Positions 1 to 28,321 of a stretch of DNA of 64,000 nt are shown piece after piece (the first letter of the stretch is position 1; every line of letters starts with the position of its first letter). Source of the DNA: Centroberyx gerrardi (Eukaryota; Chordata; Actinopteri; Beryciformes; Berycidae). Location: positions 33,991,542-34,055,541 of the forward strand of contig NC_136002.1 in the NCBI RefSeq assembly GCF_048128805.1, in the 5' to 3' direction. The position numbers and the translations under genes were made by a program. The notes under the pieces are model-generated. The model did no database searches. It saw nothing but the letters and a program-made list of their open reading frames with translations, and was not told the origin of the DNA.

Positions 1-1197
1 CAGCAGTATCGCAGCAGTATCGCAGCAGTATCGCAGCAGTATCGCAGTAGTATCGCAGCAGTATCGCAGCAGTATTGTAGTAGTATCGCAGCAGTATCGC
101 AGCAGTATCGCAGCAGTATTGTAGTAGTATCGCAGCAGTATTGTAGTAGTATCGCAGCAGTATCGCAGCAGTATCGCAGCAGTATCGCAGCAGTATTGTA
201 GTAGTATCGCAGTAGTATCGCAGCAGTATCGCAGCAGTATTGTAGTAGTATCGCAGCAGTATCGCAGCAGTATCGCAGCAGTATTGTAGTAGTATCGCAG
301 CAGTATCGCAGCAGTATCTCAGCAGTATTGTAGTAGTATCGCAGCAGTATCGTAGCAGTATCGCAGCAGTATCGCAGCAGTATTGTAGTAGTATCGCAGC
401 AGTATCGCAGCAGTATCGCAGCAGTATTGTAGTAGTATCGCAGCAGTATCGCAGCAGTATCGCAGTAGTATCGCAGCAGTATCGCAGCAGTATCGCAGCA
501 GTATTGTAGTAGTATCGCAGCAGTATCGCAGCAGTATCGCAGCAGTATCGCAGCAGTATTGTAGTAGTATCGCAGCAGTATCGCAGCAGTATCGCAGTAG
601 TATCGCAGCAGTATCGCAGCAGTATCGCAGCAGTATTGTAGTAGTATCGCAGCAGTATCGCAGCAGTATTGTAGTAGTATCGCAGCAGTATCGCAGCAGT
701 ATTGTAGTAGTATCGCAGCAGTATCGCAGCAGTATCGCAGTAGTATCGCAGCAGTATCGCAGCAGTATCGCAGCAGTATCGCAGCAGTTTTGCAGCAGTA
801 TTGCAGCAGTATCGCAGTAGTATCGCAGCAGTATTGCAGCAGTTTTGCAGCAGTATCACAGCAGTATCACAGCAGTATCGCAGCAGTATCACAGCAGTAT
901 CACAGCAGTATCACAGCAGTATTGCAGCAGTTTTGCAGCAGTATTGCAGCAGTATCACAGTAGTATTGCAGTAGTTTTGCAGCAGTATCACAGCAGTATC
1001 ACAGCAGTATCACAGCAGTTTCGCAGCAGTATCGCAGCAGTTTTGCAGCAGTATCACAGCAGTATCACAGCAGTATTGCACTAGTATCGCAGCAGTATTG
1101 CAGTAGTATCGCAGCAGTATCGCAGTAGTATCGCAGCAGTATCGCAGTAGTATTGCAGTATCACAGCAGTATTGCAGCAGTATTGCAGTGTGATGTT
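1..1197. repeat. 11-bp minisatellite in the last intron of LIPT2
   Basis: About 109 tandem copies of an 11-bp unit, CAGCAGTATCG, with recurrent variants in which CG becomes TG/CA or the unit reads CAGTATTGTAGTAGTAT. The array starts at the window edge, so its full length is unknown. It runs to within about ten bases of the LIPT2 splice acceptor at 1206-1207 and seems to form most of the visible intron. Because 11 is not a multiple of 3 the period in protein frames is 33 bp, which gives chance open frames on both strands; none is a gene. Confidence 0.95.
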
Positions 1198-1207
1198 GTC
1201 GTTGCAG

Positions 1208-1449
1208 GAATCCACTGCGGACGCTACGTCACGTCTCACGGCTTCGCTCTGAACTGCAACACGGAGCTGTCGTGGTTCGGCCACATCGTGCCGTGCGGCG
1301 TGGAGGGGAAAGGCGTGACGTCGCTCAGCGCGGAGCTGCAGCGGGACGTGACGCCGCGGGAGGCCGTCCCGCACCTGCTGCGCGCCTTCGCTCAGAGGTT
1401 CGACTGCGAGCTGACGGGAGACCGGACCGGCTGCGCCGGGACGGACTGA
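1208..1449 (+). CDS. lipt2: LIPT2, lipoyl(octanoyl) transferase 2, last exon (partial gene)
   Basis: Terminal coding exon of the mitochondrial octanoyltransferase, which moves the octanoyl group from acyl carrier protein to target proteins such as the glycine-cleavage H protein, the first step of lipoic acid synthesis. The exon follows a GCAG acceptor at 1204-1207, begins inside a split codon and ends at TGA 1447-1449 (about 80 residues). Seen in the sequence: a GRYVTSHGFALN block (the family's G-x-x-HG-x-ALN motif), then SWFGHIVPCGVEGKGVTSL, which carries the VPCG cysteine matching catalytic Cys169 of E. coli LipB. The N-terminal part, with the lysine-bearing RGG motif and the mitochondrial leader, lies upstream of the window. 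A polyadenylation signal follows at 1527-1532. pgm2l1 lies downstream on the same strand. The C-terminal tail after CELTGDRTGC is short and poorly conserved, as is usual in this family. Confidence 0.9.
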
Positions 1450-1526
1450 AGGAGACCGCATCAGAGGATTCACTGTCCGGATCCGGTCTGCGAGACGCTC
1501 CGGTCGCCAAAGAGACGTTTCTTTTC

Positions 1527-1532
1527 AATAAA
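1527..1532 (+). terminator. LIPT2 polyadenylation signal
   Basis: Canonical AATAAA 78 bases after the LIPT2 stop codon, followed by a GT-rich stretch (CTGGTGTGCTAAAGG near 1559). It implies a 3'UTR of roughly 100 bases. Confidence 0.65.
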
Positions 1533-1931
1533 GTGCTGATGGCTCTCAGTTTAGATCTACTGGTGTGCTAAAGGTCATGCCACACAGGATTTTTAACAAA
1601 TATTTCAGTTCCCGGGGGTCACTGGGTCATCAGTTAGGCTCCTCCCCTCACAGCTGATTGGTTGAGATACGCTGCGTTCACACCGCTTCCTGTTTCTTTA
1701 TAGCAACAGTGACAGCAGCAGTCTGATGTCATGTGTGTTTGGTTACCATGGTTACCACCTGGGGTCAAAAATAGTAGCAAAGGAGACGGGACCGATCCAC
1801 ATGGGAGTGAGAGTTCAGAGTCAGCAGGAACCAGTCAGACCGGTCCGGACCTCTGACAGGTTTTCCAGTCGCTTCATGTTGGATCTTCAGTAAAACCGGA
1901 CTGAGGAAGAACTGCTGCCGTCACGCCGCCT
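1533..1931. other. Intergenic, no recognised feature
   Basis: Mixed-composition DNA between the LIPT2 polyadenylation signal and the 14-bp minisatellite. I see no gene, RNA or clear transposon. Confidence 0.5.
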
Positions 1932-2094
1932 CCTGGTGGAGATCACCAGGAGGAGATCACCAGGAGGAGATCACCAGGAGGAGATCACCAGGAGGAGATC
2001 ACCAGGTGGAGATCACCAGGAGGAGATCACCAGGTGGAGATCACCAGGAGGAGATCACCAGGAGGAGATCACCAGGAGGAGATCACCAGGAGGA
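1932..2094. repeat. 14-bp minisatellite
   Basis: Eleven or twelve tandem copies of GATCACCAGGAGGA, some with GGTGGA in place of GGAGGA. The open frames across it are repeat artefacts. Confidence 0.95.
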
Positions 2095-3329
2095 CATTTG
2101 TTTTATTTTTTTGTCTGATTTCTCCCACTCGGCTTCATGAAGTGAGTCGACACACTGCAGCAAATTGTTACCAGTCCAAGATAAAAAAATAAATAATCAT
2201 CCTTTTATTAAACTGATCTGCTCTGATCATATGATGCAGTTTGATTGATTACATATTGATTGTAGAACTGATCAATACTACACTGGCTGTCTAGAGGAAG
2301 ACCTGAACTGATTCTAATGAGACATTTGGATCAGATTCCACACAAATATAAATTATGACTATTATTATTATTATTATTATTATATATGCTGCTCGGTTGT
2401 ATTCTATATGCCTGTTTAATTTTGGCTCATTAAAATATATCTAACTTGGTCCTGATGGACAGTGACGTCACAGCTCGTGCACTGCAGCTGGCCTGCTGAT
2501 CTGCGTCAAGGTAGCCTCAGTTAGACAGATCGACACCGGAAGTTAGACGATTCTGTTGTCAAAATAAAAGCGTAAATTTAATTAATTTTGGACCCTGCTT
2601 ATCAATTAGAATCAGGTTTATTTTCGCCAGGTACATTTTCACATACTAGGAATTTGACTGTTGACTGTTTGAATTTGAGCAGTGCATCATACAGACATTT
2701 AGACAGACAGACAAGCAGCAATCAAGCTTTACAAGTAGAATTTAAATATCAAACATCAGAGACAAAGAAGAAAGAAAGAAGAGATTCCTGAAAATATATA
2801 CAGTATATACATTAAGTGTGACTAAGTGGGTCATCGAGATGCTTTTACATGGGCTCAGTAGTAAGTATGCTGCGAAAGGACATTTTAGATAAAAAAACAA
2901 CAGTATTTTCATTTACTACAGATTCCTCCTTGGAAATGTTCTTTATTTTTTTACATCAGTACTTTGTATTTCCAGAAGCGTCAATCCACTAAGCACCATG
3001 GCAAAGTCTTAATAACATTTAGGCTATCTCCAAAACTTACAGACCTGCTGACTCATGATTAACAAGAGCAAGTCTGATAAATTGTGATAAACTGTCAGTT
3101 TAGATGGAGTGTTGGTCCTGAATGTATTTAGATGCTTTCTGAGACATTCCTGGTGCTTTCTGCTTGATCTTTGGCCAAACGGGATGGCCGCTCATGTCTG
3201 TCACTCAAAAGACTTCAACACATGCTCGACAGTAAGGGTTTTATTTTGAAAGTTAATGCCGGAAGTTCTGCTTGTTTATACTTTTTGACTTGACACTGGT
3301 ATCATTAGCGAACTTAACAACTAATATCT
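2095..3329. other. Intergenic with a dispersed-repeat relic
   Basis: AT-rich DNA with a short ATT microsatellite near 2360-2382. Around 2604-2665 the words AATCAGGTTTATTTTCGCCAG and ACATACTAGGAATTTG resemble a very common fish retroposon tail, so a degraded SINE/LINE fragment is likely. I see no gene. Confidence 0.45.
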
Positions 3330-3659
3330 GTCATGTCTAACTTTGCCGCTGAGCCCGGAGCGGAGGAATGTGTCTGCTGTAGTTAGCTAGCTGCTGGCTT
3401 GCTGTGTGACATTAGCCGCCGTGTGTAACGCACCGTTAGGTAAAACTGGCATTCACCGTCTCCCTTCACAGCCAGCAGCCAAGGATGTGCGTTAGTTTTA
3501 GGAACCGGGCAACTGGCGCGAACAGCTAAGTTAGCTAACAACATCACTACACAACACCCGCCTGTAGCTTGCTAGCTACATTAGCCAGCGCCGGGCAGTC
3601 CGATGTCCTGGAGGTGTGTAGTTTAGTGAGGAGAAGCGTTAGCTAGCCTGTCTGTCGGT
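3330..3659 (+). promoter_or_regulatory. Presumed promoter and 5'UTR of pgm2l1
   Basis: A stretch richer in CpG than the DNA upstream, directly before the pgm2l1 start codon. There is no obvious TATA box at a fixed spacing, which fits a housekeeping-type promoter. The transcription start cannot be set from sequence alone. Confidence 0.35.
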
Positions 3660-19810
<16,151 letters not shown>

Positions 19811-21085
19811 CTCCGCTGTCCTTATATGGTATTTACCCATCAGCCCCGCACCTCGCCGCCTGGTGGCGTCCGTGTCTCACGGTTCATTCTGTTGTTGTTT
19901 ACATTAAAACAGAACTCTGTGCTGTGATAGTTACTTAAATTCAGTGTATTAGAACTGTGGTACTCTGCATACGTCCAGCTTATTGATCACCATATAGCAG
20001 CGAGCATGATGGGTAAAACGGCGAGTAGAGAATCCCTGTTGTGTCTGTGTCTACACTGTGTCTTCAACAAGCAACGCCATCGTCCAGACAAAGCTGCTCT
20101 TGTTGGGACATGTCATAGCTGTATTGATCTGTATTGATCCGTATTGATCGTCTCAGCGGCAGGGAGGACAGACCGTCCCGTAATGTAAAGGTCACAGGTT
20201 TGACCCCCGCAGCAGCTGGTGTGTCTCAGGGTTTCGGGTCATAACGCCTCTCTGGGTGTCGATGGCGGCGGGTCGGCAGTCGCCGTTGGAAACCGCTGGA
20301 TGTCAAAATGGGAAAACTAACCTGAACTGACTCTAACGAGTCCCTCCAGGAACTTGCGATTTTGCGATCGCAATAATTAACGCAAATTCAAGAAATCTCC
20401 GCAATTATGATTAATTGTCATTCTAAAAAAAACAAGCCACAATCTAAAAGTTGCACATGAATTGGGATTCACAAAACGGCGAAGATAATCAGATTCAGGA
20501 CAGGCTGCAGGTTTCGCTGAACAAACATGTGACGGCTCTTTATGTTTTATGGAAAACTGCTGTTCCCATTATTTTGGCCAGTGAGTGTGTATTCTGTTTT
20601 GTGGTTGTGATGGCGAGCGGCGGCCAGCAGGGGGCGGGCTGCCGCTGTGGAGCAGACAGAGAACTGACCTCTTCAGTGCTGCTGAAGGTGTTTCACCCAA
20701 CCAGCTGCTGTCAGTCTGCTAACTGATTCAGTGTTTAATATGAAATCCACGTTACTTTCTAAACTTTACTAAACTTTCCTCTGGCTGTTTCTGTTCAGCT
20801 GCTGTTAGATTTGACAGCTAAACATTTGAAGACGTCAGAACTCCACATCTCCATTTTGTTCAAAGTTCTCCCTTCATCATTCAGTCTCTCTCAGATCCGG
20901 TCTCATGCTGGACTTCAGTTCCCTCCGGTCAGTTAAAAAGCTCCATCATCAGGTTTCATTTTGTGCGAATGTCCTGTCTGTCACTTCTGTTGAGCGTTTG
21001 TCTCTGTCGGCTTCGACCAAACCACCGACTCACCGTCTGCTTCCCCCTAAGATCCAAATGCAGACCGATCCGGTCCGCTCGCCCA
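19811..21085. other. 3' region of pgm2l1 with a CTCF-like word and a transposon fragment
   Basis: ATTAAA at 19903-19908 is a possible weak polyadenylation signal. At about 20337-20410 a block beginning GTCCCTCCAGGAACTTGCGA matches the left end of the 541-bp repeat at 28322-28862 almost base for base for 70 bp. CCAGCAGGGGGCGGG at 20624-20638 is a good CTCF-like match. No gene seen. Confidence 0.5.
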
Positions 21086-23530
21086 AACATTCACATGCAG
21101 TGGAGACAGTAGAGTCTGAGGTCATGTGCAGTGGAGACAGTAGAGTCTGAGGTCATGTGCAGTGGAGACAGTAGAGTTTGAGGTCATGTGCAGTGGAAAC
21201 AGTAGAGTCTGAGGTCATGTGCAGTGGAGACAGTAGAGTCTGAGGTCATGTGCAGTGGAAACAGTAGAGTCTGAGGTCATGTGCAGTGGAGACAGTAGAG
21301 TCTGAGGTCATGTGCAGTGGAGACAGTAGAGTCTGAGGTCATGTGCAGTGGAGACAGCAGATTCTGGTTCATGCAGTGGAAACAGTAGAGTCTGGGGTCA
21401 TGCAGTGGAAACAGTAGAGTCTGGGGTCATGCAGTGGAGACAGTAGAGTCTGGGGTCATGCAGTGGAGACAGTAGAGTCTGGGGTCATGCAGTGGAAACA
21501 GTAGAGTCTGGGGTCATGCAGTGGAGACAGTAGAGTCTGGGTCATGCAGTGGAAACAGTAGAGTCTGGGTCATGCAGTGGAAACAGTAGAGTCTGGGGTC
21601 ATGCAGTGGAAACAGTAGAGTCTGGGTCATGCAGTGGAAACACTAGAGTCTGGGGTCATGCAGTGGAGACAGTAGAGTCTGGGTCATGCAGTGGAGACAG
21701 TAGAGTGGGGTCATGCAGTGGAGACAGTAGAGTGGGGTCATGCAGTGGAGACAGCAGATTCTGGGTCATGCAGTGGAGACAGTAGAGTGGGGTCATGCAG
21801 TGGAGACAGTAGAGTCTGGGGTCATGCAGTGGAGACAGTAGAGTCTGGGTCATGCAGTGGAAACAGTAGAGTCTGGGTCATGCAGTGGAGACAGTAGAGT
21901 CTGGGGTCATGCAGTGGAGACAGTAGAGTCTGGGTCATGTAGTGGAGACAGTAGAGTCTGGGTCATGCAGTGGAGACAGTAGAGTCTGGGTCATGTAGTG
22001 GAGACAGTAGAGTCTGGGTCATGCAGTGGAAACAGTAGAGTCTGGGTCATGCAGTGGAGACAGTAGAGTCTGGGGTCATGCAGTGGAAACAGTAGAGTCT
22101 GGGTCATGCAGTGGAGACGGTAGAGTCTGGGGTCATGCAGTGGAAACAGTAGAGTCTGGGTCATGCAGTGGAGACGGTAGAGTCTGGGGTCATGCAGTGG
22201 AAACAGTAGAGTCTGGGTCATGCAGTGGAGACGGTAGAGTCTGGGGTCATGCAGTGGAGACGGTAGAGTCTGGGTCATGTAGTGGAGACAGTAGAGTCTG
22301 GGTCATGTAGTGGAGACAGTAGAGTCTGGGTCATGCAGTGGAGACAGTAGAGTCTGGGTCATGCAGTGGAAACAGTAGAGTCTGGGTCATGCAGTGGAGA
22401 CAGTAGAGTCTGGGTCATGCAGTGGAGACAGTAGAGTCTGGGTCATGCAGTGGAGACGGTAGAGTCTGGGGTCATGCAGTGGAGACAGTAGAGTCTGGGT
22501 CATGCAGTGGAGACAGTAGAGTCTGGGGTCATGCAGTGGAAACAGTAGAGTCTGGGGTCATGCAGTGGAAACAGTAGAGTCTGGGGTCATGCAGTGGAGA
22601 CAGTAGAGTCTGGGTCATGCAGTGGAAACAGTAGAGTCTGGGTCATGCAGTGGAGACAGTAGAGTCTGGGTCATGCAGTGGAAACAGTAGAGTCTGGGTC
22701 ATGCAGTGGAAACACTAGAGTCTGCGGTCATGCAGTGGAGACAGTAGAGTCTGCGGTCATGCAGTGGAGACAGTAGAGTCTGGGGTCATGCAGTGGAGAC
22801 GGTAGAGTCTGGGGTCATGCAGTGGAGACGGTAGAGTCTGGGTCATGCAGTGGAGACGGTAGAGTCTGGGTCATGCAGTGGAAACGGTAGAGTCTGGGTC
22901 ATGCAGTGGAGACGGTAGAGTCTGGGTCATGCAGTGGAGACGGTAGAGTCTGGGTCATGCAGTGGAGACGGTAGAGTCTGGGTCATGCAGTGGAGACAGT
23001 AGAGTCTGGGGTCATGCAGTGGAGACAGTAGAGTCTGGGGTCATGCAGTGGAGACAGTAGAGTCTGGGCCATGCAGTGGAGACAGTAGAGTCTGGGGTCA
23101 TGCAGTGGAGACAGTAGAGTCTGGGTCATGCAGTGGAGACAGTAGAGTCTGGGGTCATGCAGTGGAGACAGTAGAGTCTGGGTCATGCAGTGGAGACAGT
23201 AGAGTCTGGGGTCATGCAGTGGAGACAGTAGAGTCTGGGTCATGCAGTGGAGACAGTAGAGTCTGGGTCATGCAGTGGAGACAGTAGAGTCTGGGTCATG
23301 CAGTGGAGACAGTAGAGTCTGGGGTCATGCAGTGGAGACAGTAGAGTCTGGGTCATGCAGTGGAGACAGTAGAGTCTGGGGTCATGCAGTGGAGACAGTA
23401 GAGTCTGGGTCATGCAGTGGAGACAGTAGAGTCTGGGGTCATGCAGTGGAGACAGTAGAGTCTGGGTCATGCAGTGGAGACAGTAGAGTCTGGGTCATGC
23501 AGTGGAGACAGTAGAGTCTGGGGTCATGCT
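21086..23530. repeat. 2.4-kb minisatellite, 27-30 bp unit
   Basis: About 85 copies of CAGTGGAGACAGTAGAGTCT followed by GGGGTCATG, GGGTCATG or GAGGTCATGTG. The first ten units carry GAGGTCATGTG and later ones GGGGTCATG, so the array has zones. It lies 1.3 kb past the pgm2l1 stop, possibly in a long 3'UTR. Confidence 0.95.
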
Positions 23531-24049
23531 GACACTACAATAATCTCATTAGTCTGGCTGGTTTCAGTGCAGAGTTTTAGTGTCCTATGATGGTTTAAGA
23601 GTTTTCCACCCTGACAAGTAGAACATTTTGGGGGGAAACTGTGAATAATTGACACAAAAATGTCAATGTACGATTCACTTAATTACACTGAATTCTGGGA
23701 ATTTCTGGCATGAAAACAGTCAAAATAAAATAGAAATCGGCACAAATTATCGGCTGTCAGCAGCTTTATACAGAATATGGGTGCTGGTACCAAACAGCCG
23801 GATCAGTGGAACCTCTCTAGACTGTAAAGAGCTCAGGTTCTGGTTAGAACACCAAACACCTAATCAACTCTTTCTGTTTTTATATATTTTGCTGAATGTT
23901 AACTTCTCCCTTCAACCTCTATTGATCCCTTATTTATTTTTATATTTTGCCAAAAGATATTTATGTAAAAGCACATATTGTACGGCTGGGGGGGGGGGGG
24001 GGGGGGGGGGGTGTTATTTTCAGCACATCACATCTTCATGGCGTCACAC
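23531..24049. other. Region with a 24-base G run
   Basis: Unremarkable AT-rich DNA ending in an uninterrupted run of 24 G at 23988-24011. Confidence 0.6.
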
Positions 24050-24144
24050 GTTGGTGTTATTATATTAGTAATACAGGTGTTATTATATTAGTAATACAGG
24101 TGTTATTATATTAGTAATACAGGTGTTATTATATTAGTAATACA
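24050..24144. repeat. 23-bp short tandem repeat
   Basis: Four copies of GTGTTATTATATTAGTAATA with a CAG spacer. Confidence 0.9.
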
Positions 24145-24423
24145 GCATACATAATGAGGTGTGTGTGTTGGAACGACCCGTCCTTTTCACCCACACACAT
24201 GAATGGTGATCCTTCGTTATGAGAATCTGTTACAGTAATAGTGTGAAATATAGCTCTATATTTTTTTCAGTGTTGTCTTTCAGAAAGAGGACAGAGAGCG
24301 AGTTTCTGCAGAAGAGAATATGAATGTAGCGTTTCTGTTTTCAACAGTTATGTTGAATGTTGTGTGCATGCGCTCTGTGTGGCAAACCAGCTGCTGTACA
24401 TGTGGTTTTCTTGGTGATCCACC

Positions 24424-24429
24424 AATAAA
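24424..24429 (+). terminator. Candidate distal polyadenylation signal
   Basis: AATAAA followed within 30 bases by GTGTTG. If pgm2l1 has a long 3'UTR this could be its end (4.6 kb after the stop). Its use cannot be shown from sequence. Confidence 0.35.
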
Positions 24430-26504
24430 AAGATGCCATTAAGTCGTGTTGCGTCCATTCATTTGTCCAGGTATTCATTAGAAGGTAAGCTGCTTCGGTC
24501 GGAATAATATTAATTTTATTTTTATGGCAGTTTTCTTAACAAAGGTACAAAGTACTGAACACCAAAAAATTAAAACGATGACATAAAATAAAAGAAGTGG
24601 CATAAAAATACACTAAACAATAGAAGCCAACAGAAGGAGAATAAAGCAATTAGGAAAAAGCGAGTTTAAAGGTAACTAAATAAAGTTCTTCAGTCTGGAC
24701 TTTGGACCTGAAGAGTTTCTCCAGTCGCTCTCAGAGCTCGTTGTTCCTCCAGGAGAGTTCAGTCGCTCCATGAATCAAAACCTTTCATCACACTCAGACT
24801 CAGAATCTGCTCACTCACATCCAGTTTCAAACAAAATCACTTTTAACCCTTTATGACAAGAAAAACTTCGCAATTACGATTTTCTGTCAAACAATCGCAA
24901 TTCGTTTTTTTTGTCAGTATCTTTCAGCTCTATTAGATGTGATTTATTTTTGGATTGTGGCACAGAAAGTGTTCCAGACCTCAGACTGTCAGACTGAATC
25001 AGTTCAGTTCAGATTATTAATAACCTTGGAGCCTCATAAGGAAAAGTTTTGTCCTTTTCACTTTCTCCAGAGACGATCAGATCAGGATGTATTGATAACT
25101 TTCTGATGCTGCTGCCAGTGACTCAACCAGAAGGAAACAGTTCTTTGTTGAATGGTTGAATTTATTTCATATTATTATTTGCTATGATTTTATTACTTTT
25201 TTGTCTTTGTATATTTTTTGTAGTTTTGGGCCATGATGAAAACCTAATTCCCCCCTTTGAATTAACAAAGTGCAACCTAATTTAACCTAATCTAATAATA
25301 ATGACTATTGTTATCAGTGGTATTGGTAGTAGTAATAATAGTAATAACACAACAACAAAACTAAAAATATGAATAATGCTAATCATCATCACTCCTGCCA
25401 CATGAATCATAATAATAAATGTTTCTGTGTTGCTGCAGTGTTTAATCAATTTAACAATATTTTTGATAATAATTAGGTCTTTTCATTTTTTTGTACTTTG
25501 TTTTTATTTAGACGAAGAGTTGATAGTTGACAGTCATGGTATACAGATGAAATTATTACAGTTTAGCAAAATTACCTTCTTAGACGATAAATAAAACCTT
25601 GAGAAATGTTTCAGAAAAGATGAATTCGACATAGCAAACCTTTTCTGTAAAGCAATTTAACTTTTTTTTTTTTCCAATTTAACTAACTGATAACTGAGTA
25701 GGAAAATGTTTGTAATATATACACACATACTGCAACGCAATGTCTTGTTATCATGACAGGAATATGAATCAATCAGTAATAATATACAATATTTATACAG
25801 ACTACAACAACAAAGGGCTCCACCTGAGGATCCAACATGGATCCAGGACCTTATACAGAAAAATAAAAACTACAGATATATTTCAATGTTATTTTTTCAG
25901 AATCAGCGTATATGTAAAGATTTGATAAATTATATCTAATTGTATTTACATAGTGCTTTTCTAAACAGTAATACATAAGAGGCAATGAGAAAAACAATAA
26001 AATAATATTACAGAGTCAGGTAAATGCAAAGGGAATAAAATACAGAAACACAGTGCGGGCCAAAGGGACGGGTCAGCAGACTCCAGCTCTTCATTACCAT
26101 GGCAACCTAGCTGTCCATATGACAAACACATTCATTATTTACATGTTTAATATTATGATATATCTCAACACAGCAGGCGTCACTGTCTGAACTGAGTTTT
26201 ACACTCAGAAATGAAGGTACAACATTTCACCTTTTGTCTGATTTCACTGAACTCTCAGCATCATCCTGCCCACATGTCTGTCTCCACAGCCACATTACAT
26301 AAGACTTCTATTCCAAAACACTATACATCCATTTTTTATTTTGGGCGGGGGGGGGGTGGGGGGGATCATTACCTGAAGTTCATCATTCAATATCTTAAAA
26401 AAAACAAAAAAAGGATCCAGTCTGTAAAAGTGTTTGTCAACCAAGGACTATCCTTAGAAAGCACCTATTGGTATCTATTAATGTAATGAGAGTCTGAACG
26501 AGGC
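24430..26504. other. AT-rich intergenic DNA
   Basis: Between pgm2l1 and the first OR. It contains scattered A/T runs and a G-rich stretch at 26344-26363 (GGGCGGGGGGGGGTGGGGGG). No gene or clear transposon seen. Confidence 0.55.
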
Positions 26505-27434
26505 TCAGCTCAGAGCGTGGACCTTGTGACCGAAGGTCTGGGCGAGCCTGGAGCGGATCTGCTGGAGGTTCATGCCGTAGATGATCGGGTTCACGAGAGG
26601 AGGAACCACCAGGAACTCCGCAGCCAGAACGTTCTGCAGCGCCTGCAGGCTGCCGCCGCTGCCGTAGCGCGAGTACATGGTGTCAAACACCAGAGACGCG
26701 GTGAAGTTGACGAGCGTGATCAGGTGCGGGAGACACGTCTGCATGAACTTCCTCCTGTCTGCCTTCGACCTCAGCGAGGCTTTGACGATGTGCACGTAAG
26801 ACACCAGGATGAGCGCGGTCTGAGACACGTGCGACAGCGTCAGCACGAAGCCGTAGATGTTGTTGAGCGTGGTGTCGCTGCAGGACAGCTTCACCACCGC
26901 CCAGTTTGTGCAGAAGAGTTTATCGATGTGAACGCCGCAGACGGGCAGCCTGCTGGTCAGCACGACGCCCACGGCGGTCTCAAACAGAGAGAAACTCCAG
27001 GTGAGCAGGAGCAGCTGGCCCACCTTCTGAGCCGTCATGATGGAGTGGTACTGCAGCGGTTTGCAGATGGCGACGTACCTGTCATAGGCCATCACTGTCA
27101 GATTGGTAAATTCACAGAAAACATAGGAGTAAACGACAAATATCTGGGTTATGCAGCCAGTGTATGATATCACATGAGCATCAGCCAAAAGGTCATGAAG
27201 CAGCTTTGGATAAAAACTAGAAGCGCCGTATATTCCGTTAAAACAGAGATTACACAGAAATATATACATCGGCTCATGGAGCCTTTTCTCCAGAAAAATG
27301 GTAACAATGAGGGTCAAGTTAACAAAGATGGTGAAGAAGTAGATGATGAGAGTAAATCCAAAATAGATTTGTCTGGTTGTCTGAGTTTCATTTAAACCTT
27401 TAAGCACAAACACAATCTCCGACTTATTTTCCAT
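26505..27434 (-). CDS. Olfactory receptor, intact single-exon gene
   Basis: Intact 309-residue seven-transmembrane odorant receptor with ATG at 27434-27432. It is expected in the ciliary membrane of olfactory neurons, signalling through Golf. Motifs seen: N-glycosylation sequon NKS near residue 3; TM1 rich in I/F/L/T; LHEPMYIFLCNL at the start of TM2; the conserved TM3 Cys in GCITQIF; MAYDRYVAICKPLQY at the end of TM3 (DRY-type G-protein contact); Cys pair in VCGVHIDKLFC of extracellular loop 2; TCLPHLITL in TM6; NPIIYGMN in TM7 (NPxxY). Length and lack of introns fit vertebrate ORs. It points away from the duplicated ORs downstream. I judge it a fish-type OR but cannot assign a subfamily. 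Codons are GC-rich compared with the other ORs in the window. Confidence 0.93.
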   Translation of the reverse strand: MENKSEIVFVLKGLNETQTTRQIYFGFTLIIYFFTIFVNLTLIVTIFLEKRLHEPMYIFLCNLCFNGIYGASSFYPKLLHDLLADAHVISYTGCITQIFVVYSYVFCEFTNLTVMAYDRYVAICKPLQYHSIMTAQKVGQLLLLTWSFSLFETAVGVVLTSRLPVCGVHIDKLFCTNWAVVKLSCSDTTLNNIYGFVLTLSHVSQTALILVSYVHIVKASLRSKADRRKFMQTCLPHLITLVNFTASLVFDTMYSRYGSGGSLQALQNVLAAEFLVVPPLVNPIIYGMNLQQIRSRLAQTFGHKVHALS

Positions 27435-28321
27435 TTTCGTAGATTGAATGCAGCTGTGAGCCCAGCTTTCTTACAACACAAGACAGTCTCAAGTCTATTA
27501 ACTGTTCATGACGTTACCCCCCCCCCCCCCCCCCATACACACAGGCATACACACACACACACACACACACACACCACATCAACGACAACAACCAGGTTGT
27601 CAAACTGCGGTGTGTGAGGCTGCAATGAAAGTCAGTTCACAGAGTCCCAGAAGAAACCGTCCTCCATCCTCAACGCTCGGCTCAGAACAGCGAAGAGGAT
27701 GAAGTGAGGAAAAAACACAATTTTACATTTTAGTCATTTAGATTAACCAGAGAAACCTAGAATGAATCCAACCATAAAATTAACTTAAATTCGTGGATCA
27801 CCAACTTTACAAGCAACTAATAGTCAGGAGGTGAAGTGTCTGCATTAGTTCTAGCAGACAGTGGCTGTCTGCTGTACAGCAGTGTGACGCTCCGGCCCTT
27901 CAGCTCTTATGAAGCTCTGCTGCAGTGAGTTGCCACGGCGACACGTCAGACCGACTGACAGCTTAACCCTGGCGATCATCTGATGACGTCATCAAGGAGA
28001 CTGTTGCCCCGCCCCTCCCGACTGAGATGTAAAAATCCTGACGAAGAAATGTCCAACTCTGACCACAACCATTTAAAATTAATTCTCAAAAGGCTTTCTC
28101 TCAGTACAACACAGATGTTGTGGGTTATTTTGTAGGAAAGGTTTTATTGGGCCTACCTACCAACAATTCTGTTAAATAAAAAATAAAAAACAATTGTTCC
28201 ATAAAGGAAAATTTGTTTTGCAGAGTATACAGTGAAACACAATGAAAACTAACAATAAAGACACAATGAAAAACACACAACATAAAACACCATTAAAAAC
28301 AAATTGCCACAACATACTGTA
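27435..28321. other. Upstream region of the minus-strand OR
   Basis: An 18-base C run (27517-27534) followed by a CA microsatellite (27548-27574), then ordinary DNA. The OR promoter should lie in the first part, but I recognise no motif. Confidence 0.5.

Noticed and set aside
21086-23530. CRISPR-like array of regular direct repeats
   Set aside because: Units are contiguous with no unique spacers and the context is a vertebrate gene; it is a minisatellite.
24850-24915. Third copy of the CAGTCCCTCCAG element
   Set aside because: Only short CGCAATT words are shared; no terminus is present.
26517-27167. 216-codon plus-strand frame opposite the first OR
   Set aside because: Antisense shadow of an intact OR with all expected motifs.
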